From the NCBI GenBank assembly GCA_938045565.1, contig CALIAZ010000040.1, positions 1-56,435 of the forward strand: a stretch of 56,435 nucleotides of DNA, written 5' to 3'. The stretch is from an uncultured Atopobium sp. Lineage in GTDB: Bacteria; Actinomycetota; Coriobacteriia; Coriobacteriales; Atopobiaceae. Within the stretch, counting starts at the first letter, position 1; every line of letters begins with the position of its first letter. This document shows positions 17,208 to 24,917 of this stretch, in pieces. The notes under the pieces are model-generated. The model did no database searches. It saw nothing but the letters and a program-made list of their open reading frames with translations, and had not been told where the DNA came from. A program made the translations under genes and the position numbers.

Positions 17208-17933
17208 TTATAAACCCCTCCAAATACAACCCAAAACAAGCACGTAAACTGCAAAAGCAATGGCAATCCAGTCCCTTTTCCGGAACTTTATTTGAAGAAG
17301 GCAAGTGCGTGGTTTTGGATTCTCTATCCCGCGTGTAACTGCAGCAGCTGAAAGCTCATCAGCTGTATTAGAAGCTGTCATCAATATCGGGACATAAAGG
17401 CATTCCACCATCATAGTTGGATTTATAAAAAATCCAACTAGAGAGGGGTTCACGTCTCTAAGTCGCATGGCGTCTTTTATATGGTTCCAGTCTTCACAAA
17501 CTGACGGTATATATCGAAGCATAACTGCTAAAGGAATAACAATCTTATTAGGGATACGCGCTTTGTTCATTGCGGTCAGAAATTCATTAACCTTAGTTGT
17601 AGAAAGAATAATACTTGCCAGGAATGCACAAGGGTAGACTGTATAAAACAAGCCGAGCCAAGCTGTAAAGACGGTATAAAGTATTCCTTTTTCAAGCGAC
17701 ATAATAAATAGCGTCACCATATAAAAAATGACATAAAATGCTGCGTAAAAAAGTGACCTACGAACTTTTCCGCTTGCACACCCAAATAAAACAACTGCAA
17801 AAACAAGCACACTCTCGTATTGGAGTGATGTTGCAATCGTTGAAGAAATCACACATAGAAAAAGTAGGATAAATTTTGTGCGTGGATCAAATCGTGATTC
17901 AAAGTGTTTTATTGTATACGCGCTCCGAATCAT
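17208..17933 (-). CDS. ECF transporter transmembrane protein (EcfT/CbiQ-like)
   Basis: 241 residues with about five hydrophobic segments. The coupling-helix region with MRLRDVNPS (about residue 160) and AAAVTRGIENP (about 205) corresponds to the two Ala-Arg-Gly-type motifs by which EcfT proteins contact their ATPases. It overlaps the S component gene by 4 nt (ATGA). Confidence 0.82.
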   Translation of the reverse strand: MIRSAYTIKHFESRFDPRTKFILLFLCVISSTIATSLQYESVLVFAVVLFGCASGKVRRSLFYAAFYVIFYMVTLFIMSLEKGILYTVFTAWLGLFYTVYPCAFLASIILSTTKVNEFLTAMNKARIPNKIVIPLAVMLRYIPSVCEDWNHIKDAMRLRDVNPSLVGFFINPTMMVECLYVPILMTASNTADELSAAAVTRGIENPKPRTCLLQIKFRKRDWIAIAFAVYVLVLGCIWRGL

Positions 17934-18541
17934 GACGTTATTCCAGCTTTTTCAAATTGCTTCTTTAGAAGCTTGCTGCCGATAAAACCACTAAAAAGAG
18001 CAACTAAAATCGTGCCAGCTACCATAGTCACCAAGACCCACTGGTTGACAGATGCTGTCATCGTATCTACATATTCAAGTGGCGTACCTTTCTCCACCAT
18101 TCGGCTTATCCAAGCCTGCGGATTAATGAAATAGGCAATGTATGACCCGGTTCCGCCAAGACAGAAAACAACATAAGACAAAATATTAATTTTTATACTT
18201 TTATAGCGCCTGATCCATGCTACTAGTTCCGCAAGTATACTGCCGATTAGATATCCAATAGTCATGCCAATATGCATACCCGTTACATAACAAAAAGTTG
18301 CCATTAACAGCCCCGCTATAAAAATTGGTCCTGATTTTGGAACTTTTGCCACTAATAAAAGATATACAGGCCCAGCGAGGAGTGCAGCGCCTACTGGATA
18401 ATAAAAAGTTAAAGCAGGAAACATTGCAAACGGACCCCCACTCAGTGCGATGCATAGAAAAATGAGTGCTGAAAAAATACCAGCTGTAATGAGCTCCTTG
18501 ACTGTAAGGCTCTGTTTCTTGATATTCTTTTTGTTTGTCAT
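17930..18541 (-). CDS. ECF transporter S component, MptD/Trep_Strep type
   Basis: A 203-residue membrane protein with about five to six hydrophobic helices and a short basic N-terminus. The pattern LTVKELITAGIFSAL followed by GGPFAMFPALTFYYPVGAALLAGPVY is typical of the MptD-like (Trep_Strep) S components, whose ligands are largely unproven. First gene of the operon and therefore the likely substrate-specificity subunit. Divergent from the AraC-type gene at 18724. Confidence 0.8.
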   Translation of the reverse strand: MTNKKNIKKQSLTVKELITAGIFSALIFLCIALSGGPFAMFPALTFYYPVGAALLAGPVYLLLVAKVPKSGPIFIAGLLMATFCYVTGMHIGMTIGYLIGSILAELVAWIRRYKSIKINILSYVVFCLGGTGSYIAYFINPQAWISRMVEKGTPLEYVDTMTASVNQWVLVTMVAGTILVALFSGFIGSKLLKKQFEKAGITS

Positions 18542-18723
18542 GATTAATGACCTCCGTTTGCATTCATATTGAAATCTAAAAGACGCTATAACAATATGAA
18601 GTTAGTTGTATCTAACCTTAAAAACAGCATAAAATATCAGGGAAATCGAAATAGTTCTACTAATTGTTATTCGTCTAATTGGTATGTTATTCTGTCCGAT
18701 TTGTATGATTCTGAGGTGCATAC
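18542..18723. promoter_or_regulatory. Divergent promoter region between ECF operon and AraC gene
   Basis: An A+T-rich 182-nt interval that must hold both promoters. GAGGTG precedes the AraC ATG, and GGAGGTC (minus strand) precedes the S-component ATG. I cannot define operator boxes with confidence. AraC-family control of the divergent operon is likely from layout. Confidence 0.45.
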
Positions 18724-19701
18724 ATGGGAATCAGTGAGTTTTACGAAGATTGGCTTACTCGCAGTGGATTTGTTGAAACAAAGTCGTCGCCAAACTACTG
18801 CCCTGCTGGAAAACTGTACCTTGCTCCAAAAGAAGTAGCCTGTGGATATTACTGGGTTTACGGAGAAAAGAATCTGTTTGATATCAAAATACATGATTTT
18901 TATTTCTTTGAAGATAGCTTTATCTCTCTTAACACACCAGAATGTTTAAGTATTACTTATTACGATTCTGTGTCCGGTGAAGAGTTGACTCCTTACCGCC
19001 GTCTAACTGCAGGATGTGTAAAATCCTTTTACGGAGGACATGAAGCCTATAAGGCCATTTTTCATAAGAACATTCCAGTTCGTTCCGTGGGTATAGAAGT
19101 ATTCCCTGCATATTATGAAAAATATCTACGTGAAAAATATCCTGATGACTATATTCCGCCACATGAGGCTTTTAGTCGTATAGGGCAAACGTTTAACTTT
19201 CCGGAGATGTCACATCTTTTACAGCAAGTTTGGGATTATAAAGGTGAAGGCATACCAGCAAAGTTGTTCTATGAATCTAAGGTTGCGGAAGCCGTTTCTC
19301 TTGTTTATGAACATGGGAAAAAGAGTAAAAATGATCTTTGTACAAGGATATCTCAACAGGACGTAGATGCCTTGAGCAATGTTGCCTCCTATATAAATGA
19401 CCATTACAACACAGAGCTTCCACTTGCTATGCTTGCTCGAATTGCGTGCATGGGTACAACAAAATTGAAAACCTCCTTTAAATGCATATATCACTGCACT
19501 ATTTCTGAATACATCCAGCAGCGACGCATGAGTCATGCGGAAATGCTCCTGACCTCTACAGACTTTGCAATAGAGCAGATTGCTTCAGCTGTTGGATATT
19601 CCAATGCAGGAAGATTTGCTGCAAATTTTAAAAACAATACGGGATTATTTCCTGCAGAATACAGAAAGATATCTCACAGAAAATTCAAGCTAAGTGACTG
19701 A
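18724..19701 (+). CDS. AraC family regulator, PchR/YbtA-like
   Basis: 325 residues. The C-terminal ~100 residues form a double HTH: LAMLARIACMGTTKLKTSFK for the first, then IEQIASAVGYSNAGRFAANFK for the second. The segment TKLKTSFKCIYHCTISEYIQQRRM is characteristic of the PchR/YbtA subgroup, which responds to siderophores. The N-terminal ~200 residues would be the effector domain. It is divergently oriented from the ECF/ABC operon and upstream of a hydrolase, which supports local control of a metallophore uptake locus (inference). Confidence 0.85.
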   Translation: MGISEFYEDWLTRSGFVETKSSPNYCPAGKLYLAPKEVACGYYWVYGEKNLFDIKIHDFYFFEDSFISLNTPECLSITYYDSVSGEELTPYRRLTAGCVKSFYGGHEAYKAIFHKNIPVRSVGIEVFPAYYEKYLREKYPDDYIPPHEAFSRIGQTFNFPEMSHLLQQVWDYKGEGIPAKLFYESKVAEAVSLVYEHGKKSKNDLCTRISQQDVDALSNVASYINDHYNTELPLAMLARIACMGTTKLKTSFKCIYHCTISEYIQQRRMSHAEMLLTSTDFAIEQIASAVGYSNAGRFAANFKNNTGLFPAEYRKISHRKFKLSD

Positions 19702-19712
19702 TTCGAGCAGCC

Positions 19713-20486
19713 ATGAAAACAATAGAGTTTGGAAAACAAAATAACGACGTAATCATGCTGCTTCATGGTGGCGGTTTATCTTGGTGGAATTATAAAGCCG
19801 AGGCTAAACTGCTAAAGAATCGGTATCACGTTGTGCTGCCAATCCTTGACGGACATGCAGGTAGTAACAATGATTTTATAAGCATCGAGAAAAACGCAAG
19901 TCGGCTCATTTCTTTTATTGATAAAGAATTTGGAGGCTCGGTTCTCCTTATTGGAGGCCTGTCCCTTGGCGCACAGATTTTAGTAGAAATGCTGACGCAA
20001 CGAAACTCAATTTGTCAAAACGCTGTCATTGAAAGTGCATCTGTCATTCCGTCCAAGCTGACAAAAGCCCTGATTAAACCGATGTTTTCTCTAAGTTATG
20101 GCTTAGTGAAAAAGAAGTGCTTTGCTCAAATGCAATTTGACTATCTTCATATTCGTAAAGATTTATTTAAAGACTATTATCGGGACACGTCACAAATCTC
20201 AAAAGAGAACATGATTGCATTCTTGGAAGCAAATACATCCTATGAGGTAAAGCCCAACCTTCAAGATGTCCACGCCAACATCCATATACTTGTCGGCGAA
20301 AAAGAACAGAAAAAGATGATCCGTTCAGCAGAACAATTGCATAAGGCACTGCCTGGTAGCGTTCTTGAAATAAAGAAAGACTTATATCATGGCGAGTATT
20401 CCATCAATTACCCAGAGGAGTACACAAAAGAACTTCTAGACATGATGTGCTACATATCTTTAAACAGCTCATCTGTGGTGTTGTAG
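19713..20486 (+). CDS. Alpha/beta hydrolase
   Basis: 257 residues with the oxyanion segment LHGGG (about 17-21), nucleophile elbow GGLSLGA (about 84-90) and a C-terminal histidine in LYHGEYS, giving a plausible Ser-Asp-His triad. It starts 11 nt after the AraC gene, so the two are co-transcribed. It could be an esterase releasing metal from an imported chelate, but the substrate is unknown. The last 12 codons overlap the 3' end of the convergent antitoxin gene, so this C-terminus may have been formed by a rearrangement. Confidence 0.75.
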   Translation: MKTIEFGKQNNDVIMLLHGGGLSWWNYKAEAKLLKNRYHVVLPILDGHAGSNNDFISIEKNASRLISFIDKEFGGSVLLIGGLSLGAQILVEMLTQRNSICQNAVIESASVIPSKLTKALIKPMFSLSYGLVKKKCFAQMQFDYLHIRKDLFKDYYRDTSQISKENMIAFLEANTSYEVKPNLQDVHANIHILVGEKEQKKMIRSAEQLHKALPGSVLEIKKDLYHGEYSINYPEEYTKELLDMMCYISLNSSSVVL

Positions 20487-20719
20487 GATGTTGCTTGAAT
20501 TTTACCTGACATGATATCGCGTGCTTCTTCCATGGCAGCCAGTGTTTCAGTATTAAACTTTGGGATTTCCACTTTAAAAGGAAGGCCTCCGTGCAAAACG
20601 CACTGGCGTAAGAAGATGTTTACGGCACTTGACATATCAATGCCGAGCTTTTTAAACAGTTCATTTGCTTCTGTTTTAACATTACTATCGATGCGAATTT
20701 GAGTAGGACTTGTTGCCAT
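20450..20719 (-). CDS. RelB/DinJ-family antitoxin, apparently orphan
   Basis: 89 residues from the ATG at 20719, preceded by AAGGAG; a longer frame to 20770 runs into the promoter. TQIRIDSNVKTEANELFKKLGIDMSSAVNIFLRQ is the standard RHH of RelB/DinJ, and GGLPFKVEIPKFN begins the toxin-neutralising tail. Such genes normally precede a YafQ/RelE toxin. Here the DNA downstream is the convergent hydrolase gene, overlapping by 37 nt, and no toxin is visible. It may be a relic or act on a toxin elsewhere. Confidence 0.85.
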   Translation of the reverse strand: MATSPTQIRIDSNVKTEANELFKKLGIDMSSAVNIFLRQCVLHGGLPFKVEIPKFNTETLAAMEEARDIMSGKIQATSYNTTDELFKDM

Positions 20720-20741
20720 AGTATCAGCTCCTTTTAAGCTG

Positions 20742-20770
20742 ATTTTGATACAAATGGTATACGTTGTCAA
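20742..20770 (-). promoter_or_regulatory. Promoter of the antitoxin gene
   Basis: A consensus -35 TTGACA (20765-20770), 17-nt spacer and a weaker -10 CAAAAT (20742-20747). The spacer contains an imperfect palindrome around GTATACCATTTGTATC, a reasonable operator for RelB-type autoregulation. Confidence 0.5.
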
Positions 20771-20898
20771 TCAATAAACAGATTGGTTTTTAATTTGTTT
20801 TGTTTGTCCGACGCTATTTTTTTCCTTGAATTCTCAAAGCAAGTGCAACGTTTAATGATGGTAGACTTCTCAAAGACACTTCCAACTCAGGAGCTCCC

Positions 20899-21665
20899 GT
20901 GATTATAAAAACGAAATACCGCTTTTAGAATATGACAATGTCTCCCCGGAGATTATTACGGCAGATCACGAATGGACCGCAGGTCAACTACCAGAAAAGT
21001 GCCTCTTTGCATTTCTCGGAGACGTTGTCCATGATTACGCCAACCAACATGGAGCAGAAGTTGTAGAAACAATCGTGACCGTCTCTCGAGACATCAAAGT
21101 CTACGCCTTAACTTCACATGGCGAGAAAATCTGTTTAGTTCAATCCCCTACTGGATCTGCTTCATCCACACAGATAATGGACATACTGGTTACCTGTGGA
21201 TGTAAGAAAGTAATTGCAGTCGGCTCATGCGGCGTTCTAAAAGAGATGCAAGAAAATGCTTTTCTCGTCCCAACTAAAGCTCTTAGAGCAGAAGGAACGT
21301 CCTATCACTATCTTCCAGCATCAAGATATATAGAGCTCGACGAAGAGCCAATCTCTGTCATAGAAGAGACCTTCAAAAAAGACGGCCTCCCTTTTGAAAC
21401 GTGTACTACCTGGACTACTGATGGCTTCTTCCGTGAGACAAAAGATATGGTTGAGTATCGCCTGCAAGAAGGATGCTCAGTTGTAGAGATGGAGTGCTCA
21501 GCCCTCGCTGCTTGCTGCAGAAAACGAGGGGCGCAGTTTGGACAGTTCCTCTTTACAGCAGACTCTTTGGCAAACGTCCACGAATATGACGAGAGAGACT
21601 TTGGCAAAGATTCGCATGAAAAGGCACTACTCCTTGGCCTGGAAATACTAAAAAACTTTACCTAA
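20899..21665 (+). pseudogene. Nucleoside phosphorylase (PNP/UDP family), frameshifted
   Basis: AGGAG at 20889-20893 precedes GTG 20899, which opens MIIKTKY and then hits TAG at 20926. Inserting one base after codon 7 (20917-20919) joins this to the long frame LLEYDNVSPEI... that runs to 21665, giving about 255 residues. The body has the family hallmarks GSASSTQIMDI, IAVGSCGVL and VVEMECSALAA. The missing base lies in a CC/CCC context, so sequencing error or phase-variable slippage is possible. An internal GTG at 21075 would give only a truncated 196-residue product lacking the N-terminal phosphate-binding region. Confidence 0.75.
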
Positions 21666-21778
21666 AACCATCGCTGGACATCTACGCTTGCTGCGTTCCA
21701 TAAAATTTAAGCGTACAATTGTTAGTACGTTCTACTTTGCTTTTCAACAGGGCATTTCTTACAAATTGTGAGGCTCAT

Positions 21779-22387
21779 ATGAAAGTTCAGCAGCTCATTA
21801 AAGATACGTGCGCAATAGCCGCCGAGGAGATCGGCACGGCAAAAGCAGATCAGATTACACAGGCGGCACAAAAGCGATACGAAGCGCTCTGCGCAGAAAA
21901 CTCATCAGATTCCAAGGAGCTTCGCGCTCATTCTTACAAGCGCATTTACCCTGGTATTGCTGTATATGAAGCTCTACGTGCAGAGGGCATCCCACAAGAA
22001 AAGGCCGTCTGGTATATTCGCGAGTATTTCCAGCGATTTGCTGCCAAACGAGTCCCGCTCTTCCAATGGGTCATCAAAACGTTTGGTCTTGCACGCAGGT
22101 TTCCACGTCTTTTTAAATCAGGTATCGAGAAAAGCTGCACAGCAAGTGCTGGATTTGCCTTTGAGTATCCGGAAAGCCATGGCAACGAAGCTCGCCTCAA
22201 TATTGTGAGCTGCCCCTACTACGAGATAACCAAAAGATATGGCTGCCCCGAAATAACCGCTGCATACTGTGATAGTGACGATGCGGGATATGGCAACTTA
22301 CATCCACAGCTTGTCTGGGGTCGTACAAAAACCATAGGCCACGGTGGCGATTGTTGCGATTTTCTCTTAGAGTATAAAGAGAACTAA
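21779..22387 (+). CDS. L-2-amino-thiazoline-4-carboxylic acid hydrolase family protein
   Basis: 202 residues from the ATG at 21779, preceded by GTGAGG; an upstream extension to 21719 has no ribosome site. The C-terminal block CPYYEITKRYGCPEI, then CDSDDAGYGNLHP and GHGGDCCDF, matches the ATC hydrolase-like family, named for an enzyme that opens the thiazoline ring on the route from DL-ATC to cysteine. Many members are of unknown activity. The conserved Cys, Asp and His residues are present. Monocistronic. Confidence 0.75.
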   Translation: MKVQQLIKDTCAIAAEEIGTAKADQITQAAQKRYEALCAENSSDSKELRAHSYKRIYPGIAVYEALRAEGIPQEKAVWYIREYFQRFAAKRVPLFQWVIKTFGLARRFPRLFKSGIEKSCTASAGFAFEYPESHGNEARLNIVSCPYYEITKRYGCPEITAAYCDSDDAGYGNLHPQLVWGRTKTIGHGGDCCDFLLEYKEN

Positions 22388-22473
22388 TTACCGGCAGGCA
22401 CTGTCTGCCGCTATCATCGATGAAATTTCGCCATCTACATGATGTGCTTTGAGCACCTCTGCCAGGAGTTTTT

Positions 22474-23463
22474 ATGCAAGAAAATCGCATGTTTTCCGAC
22501 GTCAAGCTGGCAAAGAGACTAACTCCAGCTTGGCTTAGTCCCTTTTTTGCTGTTTTCTTGTTAGCCGTTGGACAAATTATTGGCGCCATTGTAACGGCTT
22601 TCTCAGCAGCTCTTATTATTGCTCCTTATTACATGGCGCACCCAGAACTTCCAGATCGTCTTTCCGATTCCCTCAATCTGAGAGAGATTTTTGGAGACTA
22701 CTATCTTCTGGTAACGCTTCTTTCCTTTGTCTTTATTGCAAATCTCTTTTTTCTGTGGGTAAAATTCTTTGAAAAACGTTCGATTATTACTCTGGGATTT
22801 TACAAAGACAACTGCAAGAAAGAGCTGCTCAAGGGCTTTGGTCTAGGAATTCTTCTCTTCTCTATTGTGATGCTGATTCTCATTTTGACCGGAACTTATC
22901 AATTAGTTGACACTGCTTTTACGCCCTATGCCTTCGGTTTTGTTCTTCTCACCATTCCGTTTTGGCTAATTCAGGGTGGAACAGAAGAACTTGTCACCAG
23001 AGGATGGCTTCTTCCTGTCATGGCAGAGAAGTCCAACAAGATTATTGCAATCGTGGTTTCAAGCAGCCTATTTGGTCTTCTGCACATGTTTAACAACGGA
23101 TTTAGCATACAATCCCTGATCGACCTAATTCTTTTTGGCGTCTTGGAAACGTTTTACATCATCAAGACTGATAATCTCTGGGGAGCTGCTGGCGTTCATG
23201 GAGCTTGGAACTTTGCTCAGGGTAATATCTTTGGCGTTCTGGTAAGCGGAAGCGCCACAGGTAGCTCTTTGCTAAAGTTTGTTCCTAGCGATGGTCCAGG
23301 TTGGCTTACTGGAGGAAATTTTGGTGCAGAAGGCTCCGCCGTCTCTGCGATTGTTATGCTGGTTACCATCCTGATTCTTGCCTATCAGCTCAAGAAATCC
23401 GGCAAACTCTTTGTTAAGAAATCTGCCGAGAAACCCGTTGAAGCTGAAAACAACAATTTATAA
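22474..23463 (+). CDS. CPBP family intramembrane glutamic endopeptidase (Abi/CAAX-like)
   Basis: 329 residues with about eight hydrophobic segments. Motif 1 GGTEELVTRGW carries the paired glutamates and Arg, motif 2 SSLFGLLHMFN the His, and motif 3 GVHGAWNFAQGN the His/Asn. Ribosome site CCAGGAG. These membrane proteases process prenylated or bacteriocin-related peptides and can give self-immunity. No bacteriocin gene is seen nearby. Confidence 0.88.
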   Translation: MQENRMFSDVKLAKRLTPAWLSPFFAVFLLAVGQIIGAIVTAFSAALIIAPYYMAHPELPDRLSDSLNLREIFGDYYLLVTLLSFVFIANLFFLWVKFFEKRSIITLGFYKDNCKKELLKGFGLGILLFSIVMLILILTGTYQLVDTAFTPYAFGFVLLTIPFWLIQGGTEELVTRGWLLPVMAEKSNKIIAIVVSSSLFGLLHMFNNGFSIQSLIDLILFGVLETFYIIKTDNLWGAAGVHGAWNFAQGNIFGVLVSGSATGSSLLKFVPSDGPGWLTGGNFGAEGSAVSAIVMLVTILILAYQLKKSGKLFVKKSAEKPVEAENNNL

Positions 23464-23515
23464 CTTTATATTTTGATAAATTTCAATATTTACTATCTAA
23501 AGAAAGAACTAAAGA

Positions 23516-24010
23516 ATGTGCCTGATTTGCGACAGAATTCAGATGATTAAAGAAGGAAATAATCCTTATTTTGTCAAAGAATTGGAAACGGGATATGTTG
23601 TCTTAGGTGATAATCAGCACTTTAAGGGATATACAATTTTTCTGTGTAAGCAACATGCAACAGAGCTTCATGAGCTAGACGCAGACTTCAAATTGAAGTT
23701 TCTTGAAGAAATGTCCCTTGTTGGAGAAGCGGTATCACGCGCGTTTCCCTGCGAGAAAATGAACTACGAGCTGCTTGGTAACGGAGATTCTCATCTTCAT
23801 TGGCATTTGTTCCCTAGGGTTTCCGGTGACCTGGGTGAATACGGCCGCAACGGTAAAGGTCCCGTCTGGTGGTACCCCATGGAAAAGATGTATGACAGCT
23901 CTACTTGTCCTTCTCCAGAAGAATTAGAGACGCTGAAGTCAAAGCTTTTACTTGAGCTTACTAAGGTGCTTTCCTCAACAGAAGATAATCAAGGTAACCA
24001 GATACAATAA
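23516..24010 (+). CDS. HIT family protein
   Basis: 164 residues. The histidine triad is SHLHWHLFPR (about residues 101-110), preceded by the usual NYELLGNGD strand, so this is a nucleotide hydrolase/transferase of the HIT superfamily. Short N-terminal Cys pair (CLIC). The ribosome site is weak (AAAGAAC). The interval to the next gene is only about 37 nt. Confidence 0.85.
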   Translation: MCLICDRIQMIKEGNNPYFVKELETGYVVLGDNQHFKGYTIFLCKQHATELHELDADFKLKFLEEMSLVGEAVSRAFPCEKMNYELLGNGDSHLHWHLFPRVSGDLGEYGRNGKGPVWWYPMEKMYDSSTCPSPEELETLKSKLLLELTKVLSSTEDNQGNQIQ

Positions 24011-24047
24011 GATTTTCGCAAAACTATCGCAAAGGAAGCTGAGATTG

Positions 24048-24680
24048 ATGGCGTTCGATTTCAAAAAGGAATTTAAAGAGCTCTATGCGCCAAAAAATAA
24101 GCCAGGCATAATAACTGTTCCGTCTATTAATTATCTTGCAGTAAGAGGATCTGGAGATCCCAACGTAGAAGATGGTGAGTACAAGCAGTCAATAGGACTG
24201 CTTTACGGCGTTGCTTATACCATCAAAATGAGTAAAAAGAGCACTCATCATATTGAAGGATATTTTAATTTTGTTGTTCCTCCACTAGAGGGATTCTGGT
24301 GGCAAGAGGATACTCACGGTGTTAATTACGCTCATAAAGAAAACTTCAAGTAGATTTCAGTCATTCGCCTACCCGACTTTGTTACTAAAGCAGACTTCGA
24401 TTGGGCTATTACTGAAGCAACCAAGAAAAAGAAACTAGATTTTTCTAAGGTAGAATTCTTTACCTATGATGAAGGTCTCTGCGTACAATGCATGCATATT
24501 GGACCTTACGATAGTGAGCCTGAAACCGCCTCTCTTATGCATGAATACATGGAGAGTCAAGGATACGTTTTAGACATCACTGACGAGCGCATGCATCATG
24601 AAGTTTATTTGAGCGACGTGCGCAAGGTAGCTCCAGAAAAACTAAAGACTGTCATCAGACATCCAATCAAAAAGGCCTAG
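24048..24680 (+). pseudogene. GyrI-like domain protein interrupted by a stop codon
   Basis: The frame from ATG 24048 (MAFDFKKEFKELY) reads PSINYLAVRGSGDPN and GFWWQ, hits TAG at 24351-24353, then continues in the same frame with ISVIRLPDFVTKADFDWAI, CMHIGPYDSEPET and HHEVYLSDVRK to 24680. The two halves together are one GyrI-like (SbmC/small-molecule-binding) protein of about 210 residues. Relatives commonly have Trp at this point, so a single G-to-A change (TGG to TAG) explains it. The 3' half has no usable ribosome site. Confidence 0.85.
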
Positions 24681-24794
24681 TGAACCTCGATACTCTGAAA
24701 AATTTGCTTCAATGCTGTGTGTAGCACAATGGCGACCTTGCTTAACACGTTAAGCGCACTGATCAAGTGCTAGCTCTGGTCACAATAAAGCGTC

Positions 24795-24822
24795 CACTTC
24801 TCCTGCACCTTAAGGAGAAGTG
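24795..24822. terminator. Possible terminator hairpin
   Basis: CACTTCTCC (24795-24803) pairs perfectly with GGAGAAGTG (24814-24822). Only a weak T-tract follows, so it may be a weak terminator for the GyrI-like gene. The rest of 24681-24917 holds the presumed promoter of the adhesin gene and nothing else I can identify. Confidence 0.4.
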
Positions 24823-24917
24823 AGTTGTGTGTTTATGGTCAATTTGCAGCTTGAGCAGCAAGTTATTCTCGACATTAATTATCATTTATTTTTCTCGTTG
24901 TCGTTTGAGGAGAAATA

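Noticed and set aside
21075..21665. Separate 196-residue gene
   Set aside because: The family sequence clearly begins upstream, with a frameshift; the internal GTG has no ribosome site.
24351..24353. TAG as a recoded amino acid
   Set aside because: A single nonsense change is simpler. I see no sign of a pyrrolysine system, and the second half has no separate start.
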